A stretch of 64,000 bases of DNA from Rhizobium altiplani (GTDB lineage Bacteria > Pseudomonadota > Alphaproteobacteria > Rhizobiales > Rhizobiaceae). The stretch is taken from positions 1 to 64,000 of the forward strand of contig NZ_LNCD01000091.1 of the NCBI RefSeq assembly GCF_001542405.1. Direction: 5' to 3'. Positions 54,899-62,644 of the stretch are shown piece after piece. The notes beneath the pieces are model-generated. The model ran no database searches and was not told where the DNA came from. It saw only the letters and a program-made list of their open reading frames with translations. Each line of letters opens with the position of its first letter. Position 1 is the first letter of the stretch. Made by a program: the position numbers and the translations under genes.

Positions 54899-57498
54899 TT
54901 CCTCACTACCCCTCTCAATCCGCCGCCGATCAGGAATGTTGCGTCCATCAGAGCGATCATCGGATTGCCTCCACCCGAAACCGCAAGATACCGCGGATGC
55001 CAGTGCGGATGGAACTTTGATTTGAAGGCCCTGAGGCCCTTGAAGTTATAAAACCGCTCGCCGTGTTCGAAGACGGTGCTGCCGACGCGGTCCCAGACCG
55101 GCGCCATCTCGCGCTTCGACATGCCCGAAAGCGGCGCCATGCCGAGATTGAAATGCGCAAACCCCTGGTCGCGCAGATATTCCATGATCTGGACGAAGAG
55201 GAAGTCCATCGACCCTTTCGGCGCATCCGGGGAGAACCGCATCAGGTCGATGGTCCCCTCGTCCTTCGCGGCGGTGATCAGGATGTTGGCGAAGGCCACG
55301 ATCCTGCCTTCGCGCTTCAGGATGCCGACGGGTTGGGCAACGATATAGTCTGGATCGAACGCACCGAGCGAGAAACCCTTCTCCTTGGCATTGTGATCCT
55401 CGAGCCACGCATTCGAAACCGCGCCAAGCTCATCCATTGCGACGGGAACGTCTTCCGGCGCGATAACCTCGAATTCAAGGCCGTCGCGTTGCGCGCGGCT
55501 CGCGGTTTGCCGCAGGTTTGCCCACTTGCCGCCCTTCATCTCGAAGGTTTTCAAATCGGCAACGGCAAGCTCGCCGAGCTTGAAGGCACGCAGTCCTGCA
55601 TCGGCACAATGCGAAAGAAGCGCCGGAGAGATCTGGTAAAAGACTGCGCGGCAGCCGGCGGCGCGTGCGGATTCCACGAAACGCCAGACCAGCTCTGGAA
55701 TGGCGCTGCGCTCCCCGATCGGATCGAAAAGAGCGATCCAGGAGCGCCCCTGCCTTCCATACATGATGAAAGCGTCGCCTTTCTCCGAGAACATGATGCT
55801 CTTGTCGCCCATGCGCACCAAATTGGCGTCGGCAAAGCGCTGCTTCTCGACGATACCGACCGCCCGCTGCAACGCGTCGGTGGAAGCAGGTTCCGGCTTG
55901 ACCGTCGCCGGACGGAGCAGACTGAAGATCGCAATCGCCGAGGAAATGATCGTAAGGCCGAGCACGGCGCGCAGACCGCGCGGGGCCTCGCCGGCAAATT
56001 CGAACTGCCACCAGAGCTCGTTGCTGTATTCGACGTCACGATAGACGAAGAGCAGGATCACGATCGCACCGACGCAGATCACGGCGATCGCCGTCAGCCA
56101 CGAGGCCGTCAGCGTCTGGTTGAGAAGGGACGCATGTCTGCGAAACAGCCGGCGGCTGACGAACAGGCCGAAGATCAGGAAACCGAGGAAACAGGCCTCG
56201 ACCAGTGCAATCGCCTTCAGCAGCGACAAGGTCAACGCCGCCGCGGCCGACAGGATCGACACCCACCAGGCACCGTCGAGCTTCTGGCCGAGACCGCGTG
56301 CCGCAACGACCAGTGTCAGCCCGAGCAGGCTGGAGAGGAAATGCGCCCCCTCGACGAGCGGCAACGGCAGGTAGTTCGCAAGAAACTCGAGATTCTGGTC
56401 CGGCGTCGGCGTCACGCTCGAAAAGATCAACATGACGCCGAGGAGCAGCGATAGGGTCGAGAGCAACTGCGGCATCAGCCGGATGCCGATCCGTCGGATG
56501 CCGGACGCAACCGGGTGATCGGCAAACCGGCGAAGCTCGGTTGCCGAGACGGCCAGCACGGCGATCAGCAACGGCAGAACGTGATAGATCAGGCGGTAGA
56601 GAACCAGCGAACCAAGCACTGCGTCGATGTTCACTGCGCTGCCAAGCGAAGCGATGATAACGGTCTCGAACACACCGAGGCCGGCAGGTACATGGCTCAA
56701 CACTCCAAGCCCAACCGCAATGGCATAGACAGCCAGGAATACCGGCCAGCTGATCGCGGCCTGTGGCAGCAAGACATAAAGGACGGTCGCCGAGGCGGCG
56801 ATGTCGAAGGCGGTCACCAGGAACTGCCGCGACCATGTGCGCGAGTCCGGCAATCGGACCGAGACGGGACCGAGGTGGACCGCGCGCCCCTCGCGTCCCA
56901 GAAACATGATGACTCCGAGGCCGGCAATGACCATACCTGCCATCAGCCGCAGGGTCACGCTGCCGACATTGATCAGAGGCGCGATTTCATCGGCGATGAT
57001 CAGGAGCGAGATAGCGGCAACGCCCGCAAGTCCGAGGCCGAACGACAGCGTCACGAATGCGATGACCCGGCCAATCTCCTCAGGCGTCAGGCCGAGGCGC
57101 GAATAGGCGCGATAGCGGATTGCACCGCCGCTCAGCGCCCCGAAGCCCGCCGTATTGCCGACCGCATAGGCGCTGAAGGCGGTCAGCGCCACCTGCGGAA
57201 ATGGCAGCTTGCGGCCAACATATTCAATGGCATTGACGTCATAGAAAACGAGGGCAAGAAAGCTCATGCCGGTGAACAGGAGGGCTAGAAAAATCGAGCT
57301 GACCTTGGTGTCGGCCAGCGCCTGAACGACGTCGTCATATCGCACTTCGTTCGTCAGTTGCACGATTGCGAAGCCGACGAAACAGAACAGCGCGAGCGTC
57401 GCCAGTGCCGTCAGGTGCGCACGGTAGCGCCTGAAGAATCCACGTACCGAAGATTCGTCGGCGTCTTCGATTTCTTCTAACTTGCCGTGTCCCGACAT
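54895..57498 (-). CDS. lpiA: Lysyl-phosphatidylglycerol synthase LpiA/MprF
   Basis: This bifunctional inner-membrane protein (867 residues) has an N-terminal flippase-like region of about 14 helices (about 25-520). The C-terminal cytoplasmic synthase domain (DUF2156, about 540-860) transfers lysine from Lys-tRNA to phosphatidylglycerol. GFGALSGGAIRYRAYSRLGL lies in the flippase part; FSPDAPKGSMDFLFVQIMEY and FYNFKGLRAFKSKFHPHW lie in the synthase part. ATG 57498 was chosen over an upstream in-frame start with a weak leader. In related rhizobia lpiA is acid-inducible and protects against cationic peptides. Confidence 0.95.
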   Translation of the reverse strand: MSGHGKLEEIEDADESSVRGFFRRYRAHLTALATLALFCFVGFAIVQLTNEVRYDDVVQALADTKVSSIFLALLFTGMSFLALVFYDVNAIEYVGRKLPFPQVALTAFSAYAVGNTAGFGALSGGAIRYRAYSRLGLTPEEIGRVIAFVTLSFGLGLAGVAAISLLIIADEIAPLINVGSVTLRLMAGMVIAGLGVIMFLGREGRAVHLGPVSVRLPDSRTWSRQFLVTAFDIAASATVLYVLLPQAAISWPVFLAVYAIAVGLGVLSHVPAGLGVFETVIIASLGSAVNIDAVLGSLVLYRLIYHVLPLLIAVLAVSATELRRFADHPVASGIRRIGIRLMPQLLSTLSLLLGVMLIFSSVTPTPDQNLEFLANYLPLPLVEGAHFLSSLLGLTLVVAARGLGQKLDGAWWVSILSAAAALTLSLLKAIALVEACFLGFLIFGLFVSRRLFRRHASLLNQTLTASWLTAIAVICVGAIVILLFVYRDVEYSNELWWQFEFAGEAPRGLRAVLGLTIISSAIAIFSLLRPATVKPEPASTDALQRAVGIVEKQRFADANLVRMGDKSIMFSEKGDAFIMYGRQGRSWIALFDPIGERSAIPELVWRFVESARAAGCRAVFYQISPALLSHCADAGLRAFKLGELAVADLKTFEMKGGKWANLRQTASRAQRDGLEFEVIAPEDVPVAMDELGAVSNAWLEDHNAKEKGFSLGAFDPDYIVAQPVGILKREGRIVAFANILITAAKDEGTIDLMRFSPDAPKGSMDFLFVQIMEYLRDQGFAHFNLGMAPLSGMSKREMAPVWDRVGSTVFEHGERFYNFKGLRAFKSKFHPHWHPRYLAVSGGGNPMIALMDATFLIGGGLRGVVRK

Positions 57499-57744
57499 CT
57501 CGTACCGCCGCAATATTCCAGTTTGGTGGGAATCATGTCCGAAACACGTAACATGCGCGGCACGCAAGCTCTATGAGTGCGCAGCCTGCCCGACCCTGCC
57601 GATCTCGCCTGCTTCATCTCCAATTGGGGCAAATTTGGCGCAGGGCGCGCCGCCGCACATTGCAATTTCGTAACCTTGACAGGGTTGGAGCGGCAAAAAA
57701 GCACTGAACGAGGCTAGCCCGCTCCGATAAGCGAGTCCCGGATG

Positions 57745-59853
57745 CTACGCCGCGGGCTCATCTGAATTCGAGCGTTGCGAAAGATGGCGGGCGGCGGCTG
57801 CATGCGCCTCGGACTCGTGCCCTTCGCTCGAAACCTGCACCGTCGGCACAGCAAACTCGATGCCGTTTTCCTTGAAGGCGTTGCGGATCATGGCCAGGGC
57901 GTTGCGTCGGATGACGAATTGCTCGCCGGGCTTGGTCGTCATTGCCAGCCGGATGACAATCGCGAACTCGCCGAACTGTTCCACGCCCTTCATCTTCAGC
58001 GTCTCGATGATGTGCGGACTGTAGTCGGGATTATCCAGCAGTTGCTGTCCGATCTGCTTGATCACCTTCTTCGCCTTCACGAGGTCGGTGTCGTAGGTGA
58101 CGTTCAGGGTAATCTTGTCGATCGTCCAGTCTCGGTTGAGGTTCCTGACCGCGCCGAGTTCGCCGAACGGCACCGTCGTCAGCGGCCCGCGGTGATGCCT
58201 CAGCCGCACCGAGCGCAGGCTGAAGGCTTCAACAACGCCCTTGTGGCTACCGCTCTCGATATACTCGCCGACACGGAAGGCATCGTCCCAAAGATAGAAC
58301 ATGCCGCTGATGACATCCTTCACGATGGTCTGTGCGCCGAAGCCTACGGCGACGCCGACCACGCCGGCACCGGCGATCAGCGGGCCAATTTCGACCCCGA
58401 GGCCCGACAGCACCATCAGTACAGCAATGACAGCAATGACCACGGCGAGGATATTGCGGAAGATCGGCAACAATGTCTGCAGGCGGGCGCGGCTGGCTTT
58501 TTCCTCATCCGTTATCGCGCCTTCGATCCTGGAGTCATCGAGCTTGCCGTTGATGTATGCGCGCGCCAGGTGCCACAACAGATCGGCAGCGAGCAGGATG
58601 ACGATGCCGCCAATCGCGCCACGGGCAAGCCGATCGAGCATGGTCTCGCCGGCGGCCATGCGATCGGCCGCAAGCCCGATCATGCGGCCAAGCCAGAAAG
58701 CCGCGGCCGTGATGATAAGGGCTCGAACGCCACGGTCGAGAAGCACAGTCGCAATCCGGCGCCCGGCGAGAAAGCCCGCCTCGGCCTGGTGCAGGGAACG
58801 AACGGCCAGCGTTGCAACCGAGAGAGCACGCGGCAGGAGCACGACATAGATCCCGAGCCAGAGCAACAGGTTGAACCCTGAAACCCAGAGAAGCCAAAGG
58901 AAAGCGAAATAGAGCGTCAGCCCCCAGGAAACGGTGAAGCTGCGATGCTCTCCCTCCTCCACCGGACGGTGCCAGATCGCCTCCACTGCGATGGCGAAGA
59001 GCCCGATGCCGAGAATGTAGCCGACAAAGTAGCGCGCGCCCTCGGAAAAGCCGAGCGGCACCATCAGCTGGATCACCGCCCAGCCGAATGCGAAGTAGAT
59101 CGCGAAGGTCGCGCAACGCCGGAACCAGAAAAGCCCCCGGGCGCGCGAAATCTGGCGCTCGCCATCCGCACGCGGCAAGGTAACGAGGGCGACCAGGAGC
59201 CGCCCGAGCGCGACGGTAAAGCGGGCGACGATGAGGGCGACTGCAATCGCGATGGCCATGGACCGCGTGATCGGAGGCCAGTTGAAAGCGAGCAAAGGCA
59301 CCAGTGTCGCCATCGCAAAAACGATTGCGGGAACGACGCGATAAAGCAGATTTGCCGCAGCGTGGTGGGCAACGGTGACGACCTCGTCTTCGGTCCGTCG
59401 GATTCGCGGTTTCGGCACGATAAGACGGAACAGCAGCTCGACAATCGCTCCGGTGAGAAAAAGGGCAATGACTTCCGTCGTAATCAGCAGCCAGCCCGTC
59501 GGCGCGACCTCGCGTTCGACGACTTCAGACGCGGTCTCGACTTCGCCGGGAAACTCCATCGCCGCCCCGGAGACCATTTCGACATGGCGGCGCGCATGAC
59601 CGACGAGTTCGGAGAGCGCCGACATTTCGCCGGCCTCCGTCAGGGTGGCCGTCGGCGCCGCCTTCATTTGCGTCGCCATCCACTCCTTCACCTGCGGCGT
59701 TTGCATCAGCTCGAGCATCTGCCGAACTTCCGCCGGCGGTTGAGCCGCACTAGTCGTGGGCGTGGAAGACGGCGACGGCGGGTTGGCGGTCTGAGCCGCT
59801 GCGCTCGTGGCCACGGCGAGGGCGAATGCCATCGATATCAGTAGTTGCATCAT
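57745..59853 (-). CDS. Large MscS-family mechanosensitive channel
   Basis: The 702-residue protein has a signal peptide (MMQLLISMAFALAVATSAAA), a periplasmic Pro-rich N-terminal part and about 10 membrane helices. The MscS pore helix IAGAGVVGVAVGFGAQTIVKDVISGMFYLW (about residues 505-534) and the cytoplasmic beta and alpha/beta domains follow. GSHKGVVEAFSLRSVRLRHHRGPLTTVPFG is the MscS middle domain. Its size is like YbiO/YbdG-type channels. It is preceded by a 21-base tandem repeat. Likely role: release of solutes on hypo-osmotic shock. Confidence 0.93.
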   Translation of the reverse strand: MMQLLISMAFALAVATSAAAQTANPPSPSSTPTTSAAQPPAEVRQMLELMQTPQVKEWMATQMKAAPTATLTEAGEMSALSELVGHARRHVEMVSGAAMEFPGEVETASEVVEREVAPTGWLLITTEVIALFLTGAIVELLFRLIVPKPRIRRTEDEVVTVAHHAAANLLYRVVPAIVFAMATLVPLLAFNWPPITRSMAIAIAVALIVARFTVALGRLLVALVTLPRADGERQISRARGLFWFRRCATFAIYFAFGWAVIQLMVPLGFSEGARYFVGYILGIGLFAIAVEAIWHRPVEEGEHRSFTVSWGLTLYFAFLWLLWVSGFNLLLWLGIYVVLLPRALSVATLAVRSLHQAEAGFLAGRRIATVLLDRGVRALIITAAAFWLGRMIGLAADRMAAGETMLDRLARGAIGGIVILLAADLLWHLARAYINGKLDDSRIEGAITDEEKASRARLQTLLPIFRNILAVVIAVIAVLMVLSGLGVEIGPLIAGAGVVGVAVGFGAQTIVKDVISGMFYLWDDAFRVGEYIESGSHKGVVEAFSLRSVRLRHHRGPLTTVPFGELGAVRNLNRDWTIDKITLNVTYDTDLVKAKKVIKQIGQQLLDNPDYSPHIIETLKMKGVEQFGEFAIVIRLAMTTKPGEQFVIRRNALAMIRNAFKENGIEFAVPTVQVSSEGHESEAHAAAARHLSQRSNSDEPAA

Positions 59854-59909
59854 GCCACGCGCGCCCCATTGCCAGACCCGTGATCCCTTGCCCTAAATGC
59901 AATCTCTCG

Positions 59910-59951
59910 ACAATGTATCCCGTTGTATAGACAATATATCCCGCTGTATAA
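59910..59951. repeat. Tandem 21-base direct repeat upstream of the MscS-family gene
   Basis: Two adjacent 21-base units (59910-59930 and 59931-59951) differ at 3 positions. Each contains ATCCCG flanked by TGTATA or TATA-type text. The repeat sits 57-98 bases before the channel gene start and next to the gnd terminator. It may be a pair of regulator binding sites or a promoter duplication. Confidence 0.8.
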
Positions 59952-59956
59952 AAGGA

Positions 59957-59986
59957 AAGCCCGCCCAGGCGGCGCTGCGCGGGCTT
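59957..59986 (-). terminator. Intrinsic terminator of gnd
   Basis: Perfect stem AAGCCCGC/GCGGGCTT with a 14-base loop, followed on the minus strand by TCCTTTTA. It lies 21 bases after the gnd stop. Confidence 0.85.
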
Positions 59987-60006
59987 GGAAAACGAAAAGT
60001 TTCAGC

Positions 60007-61026
60007 CTAGCCCTTTGGCTTCTCGACGTGACCGCCGAAGCCCGCACGCATGGCCGACAGCACCTTGTTGGCGAACTCGTCGTTGTCGCGCGAGGAGAAG
60101 CGACCATGAAGCGCCGCGCTCAGCACCGGCGTCGGGACGCTTTCATCGATCGCCGCCATGATCGTCCAGCGGCCCTCGCCGGAATCGGAAACACGGCCGG
60201 CATACTTGGTGAGGACAGGATCGACATGCAGCGCGTCGGCCGTCAGGTCGAGCAGCCAGGAGGTGATGACGCTCCCGCGACGCCACACTTCGGCAATATC
60301 AGGCAAGTTGAAATCGTAACGATAGTGTTCGGGATGCGCCAAAGGCGCAGTTTCGGCATCGACCGCATGCGTGGCCGCACCGACATTGGCATGTTTCAGA
60401 ATATTCAGGCCTTCGGCATAGGCGGCCATCAGGCCATACTCGATGCCGTTGTGCACCATCTTGACGAAATGACCGGCGCCATGCGGACCGCAATGAAGAT
60501 ACCCTTGCTCGGCCGTGCTTTCCGGATGAACAGTGCGCCCCTCTGAAGGAGCAATGACTCCCTGTCCCGGCGCCAGAGACGCGAAGATGGGCGACAGCGA
60601 CTGGACGATTCCTTTCTCGCCCCCGATCATCAGGCAATAACCGCGTTCCAGGCCGAAAACGCCGCCGCTGGTACCGACGTCAACGTAGTGAATGCCCTTG
60701 GTGATAAGCTCGGCACCTCGCCGGATATCGTCGTGATAGTAGGAATTGCCGCCGTCGATGATGATGTCGTCGTCGTGCAGCAACGGCAGAAGCTGGGCGA
60801 TGACCTTGTCCGTGATCGCCGCCGGCAGCATCAGCCAAACCGCGCGCGGGCGCGACAGCTTCGAAACAAACTCCTCGAGGGAGGCGCTGCCGACAGCGCC
60901 CTTGCCGACGAGATCAGCAACGCTTTCAGGCCTCGCGTCGTAGACGACGCATTCATGGCCATCGCGCATCAATCGCTGGACCATGTAGTTGCCCATGCGG
61001 CCCAAACCCACCATGCCAAGCTGCAT
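60007..61026 (-). CDS. gnd: 6-phosphogluconate dehydrogenase, decarboxylating (short GndA-type)
   Basis: The enzyme oxidises 6-phosphogluconate to ribulose-5-phosphate and CO2 in the pentose phosphate pathway. The 339-residue protein is the short form, about 130 residues less than E. coli Gnd. The Rossmann motif GLGRMG is at 7-12, with the catalytic Lys189 and Asn193 in GHFVKMVHNG and IIDGGNSYYHDD for substrate and cofactor contact. Short-form enzymes often prefer NAD+, but this cannot be decided here. It lies close to transketolase, a partner enzyme of the same pathway. Confidence 0.93.
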   Translation of the reverse strand: MQLGMVGLGRMGNYMVQRLMRDGHECVVYDARPESVADLVGKGAVGSASLEEFVSKLSRPRAVWLMLPAAITDKVIAQLLPLLHDDDIIIDGGNSYYHDDIRRGAELITKGIHYVDVGTSGGVFGLERGYCLMIGGEKGIVQSLSPIFASLAPGQGVIAPSEGRTVHPESTAEQGYLHCGPHGAGHFVKMVHNGIEYGLMAAYAEGLNILKHANVGAATHAVDAETAPLAHPEHYRYDFNLPDIAEVWRRGSVITSWLLDLTADALHVDPVLTKYAGRVSDSGEGRWTIMAAIDESVPTPVLSAALHGRFSSRDNDEFANKVLSAMRAGFGGHVEKPKG

Positions 61027-61420
61027 CTCAAGTCTCCTGGAAATTAAATCGATAAGATGCGGAAACTAGCACTCGCAATACAGCAAGCAAGAGAAGTCTC
61101 CGTCACATTCGGAGCAACCGACAGGCATTGTTGTCGGCGGACCGCGGTCCGCCTAATTCATCGAGAATCTTCAATAGCGGATCACCGGAAAGCATTTCAG
61201 GATAGACAGCGTCTACCACAACCACATACAATCATAACCGGTATTACTGTATTGTTCGTTCGAAAGTTGCGATTCTGCGCTAACTGTGGCAATCTTTACT
61301 TTCAAAGTGCTCCTGGGGAATTGTGGGGTCTGAGCGATGAAGTCTGCTGCCTGCAAGATTGAGAAAGCAGACGGAAAGATATCCATCGTGCCCCGACAGC
61401 AGTAAGCGTGTATGGATTTT
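61027..61420. other. Gene-free region between gnd and 6S RNA, with three hairpins
   Basis: I find no coding region or recognised RNA here. Visible structures are a hairpin CCGACA/TGTCGG (61119-61137), an adjoining perfect 18-base palindrome GGCGGACCGCGGTCCGCC (61136-61153) and GTCTGCT/AGCAGAC (61342-61372). The segment 61200-61320 is markedly AT-rich compared with its surroundings. The gnd promoter is expected in this region. Confidence 0.4.
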
Positions 61421-61589
61421 TGGGAAGTGCGATCCACGACAACCGATGGATGTTTACGATCCTGGGCGCCTACAAACGTAGGTGGGCACCGTGTGTCCAG
61501 GCCCACGAGCCTGGTCAGGGACAGCTCCCTTTGGATCGAGTATGGCCCCAGGGATTGTGGTTCCTGTCGAGAGGCGCAGACCGCACTCC
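61421..61589 (-). ncRNA. ssrS: 6S RNA
   Basis: 6S RNA binds the sigma70 RNA polymerase holoenzyme and tunes transcription in stationary phase. The minus-strand segment of about 169 bases downstream of zapA is closed by a long-range stem of GGAGTGCGGTC with GATCGCACTTCC (one bulge). Its interior shows the long rod and bubble layout of alphaproteobacterial 6S RNA, including the CTACGTTTGTAG hairpin near the 3' half. A -10-like TTATAT lies at about 61593-61598. In many proteobacteria ssrS is adjacent to zapA, supporting the call. Exact ends are approximate; no coding region fits here. Confidence 0.8.
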
Positions 61590-61644
61590 GGTATATAAGG
61601 CCGATTTGGGCGCTGCGCCAGAGGGCCGGCGACGCCGCCCCTAT

Positions 61645-62022
61645 TTAATTGAGTTCGGCGGGCGCACGGCCGTTCAGCTTGTCGGTGATGCTGCGGATAC
61701 GGCTCGTCACCTCACCCAGGGCCGCCGCAAGGCCCTCCTCGGTGCGGGCGTTTGCCGCGAGAACGCTATCACTGCTGTTCCGCAACGTATCGAGTTCGGA
61801 TTCAAGCCCGGCGACGCGGCGGGTGAGCTCCGAAATTTCGTCCATGACCATGATGCCAGCCATGACGGTGATGCGGAGGTCACCGATTTCGCCGAACTGC
61901 CCCTTGAGGTGCCCGACATAATTGTCGAAGCGCGTCGCGAGGTCCGTCAGGTGGTCTTCCTGACCCTCCTCGCAGGCCATGCGATAGGCCTTGCCGTCGA
62001 TCGTTACCGTTACCTGCGCCAT
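61645..62022 (-). CDS. zapA: Cell division protein ZapA
   Basis: ZapA stabilises FtsZ filaments at the division site. The 125-residue protein begins MAQVTVTIDGKAYRMACEEGQEDHL (the typical ZapA beta-hairpin) and continues with a dimerisation helix that includes MVMDEISELTRRVAGLESELDTL. The rest is a coiled coil that is longer than in E. coli ZapA. It lies 13 bases after the DUF4164 gene and is followed by 6S RNA. Confidence 0.94.
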   Translation of the reverse strand: MAQVTVTIDGKAYRMACEEGQEDHLTDLATRFDNYVGHLKGQFGEIGDLRITVMAGIMVMDEISELTRRVAGLESELDTLRNSSDSVLAANARTEEGLAAALGEVTSRIRSITDKLNGRAPAELN

Positions 62023-62035
62023 GTATCGCGCCTTT

Positions 62036-62308
62036 CTATCGGTCCAGAACCGCGCGGATCGTCTCCATGGCCGTCACCAGCCGCCGCGAGACCTCGCGAT
62101 TGACTTCCTCGAGCCGGTTCGCACGGAATTCGGCCTGGTCCAGTTCTTGGGCAAGCTTCGAGCGATCGGCATGAATACGACGTACCTCGCCTTCGATTTC
62201 GCCCTGCTCCCGCTGGTGCTCGATGCGCATCTCGACTGCGTTTTCAAGCCCGGAGATGGCTTGCCTGAGCTCGTTGAGTGCTGCTTCCATTTTGCCTGTA
62301 GGCGTCAT
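62036..62308 (-). CDS. DUF4164-family coiled-coil protein
   Basis: The 90-residue protein is a short, almost wholly helical coiled coil (EAALNELRQAISGLENAVEMRIEHQREQ...), known as DUF4164 next to zapA in Rhizobiales. The start at 62308 gives MTPTGKMEAAL; the frame is open further but is not conserved. It lies 13 bases upstream of zapA, so the two probably form one operon and it may act in the division machinery. Function not established. Confidence 0.85.
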   Translation of the reverse strand: MTPTGKMEAALNELRQAISGLENAVEMRIEHQREQGEIEGEVRRIHADRSKLAQELDQAEFRANRLEEVNREVSRRLVTAMETIRAVLDR

Positions 62309-62644
62309 GTCTCTACCGGTTCCCCGCACAAGACCCGCGAATCGGCGCCCGAGACCGATCCAGTATTTCCAAAAGGATACGCACCTCGCCAACGGCACGT
62401 CAATAAAGCTGGCCCTGCGGCTGCAGACCTATTCTGTGGATGACGAAAATCAACTGCCGCCTCAGCGCCTATTCAACTTTTGTAAAAATCGATGATCAAA
62501 TGTCTAAAATCGATTGGAGAGGCCTCCGGAGGGCCTTCCATTTGTTGACTTGGCCGTTCCAACTGCTATGTGTCACCCGCTCTCATTGATGGTCTCCCCA
62601 GGCTCGAGGCCATCCCCCGACACCCGGAACCCGTGGAATAGCCA
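62309..62644. promoter_or_regulatory. Divergent region between DUF4164-zapA and tkt, with tkt promoter candidate
   Basis: These 336 bases hold no gene. A sigma70-type promoter candidate for tkt reads GTTGAC (62544-62549), 16 bases, CTATGT (62566-62571), close to the rhizobial consensus CTTGAC-N17-CTATAT. This places the start about 65-70 bases before the tkt ATG. A repeated AAAATCGAT (about 62485 and 62506) lies just upstream and could bind a regulator. No promoter for the DUF4164 side was clear. Confidence 0.5.
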
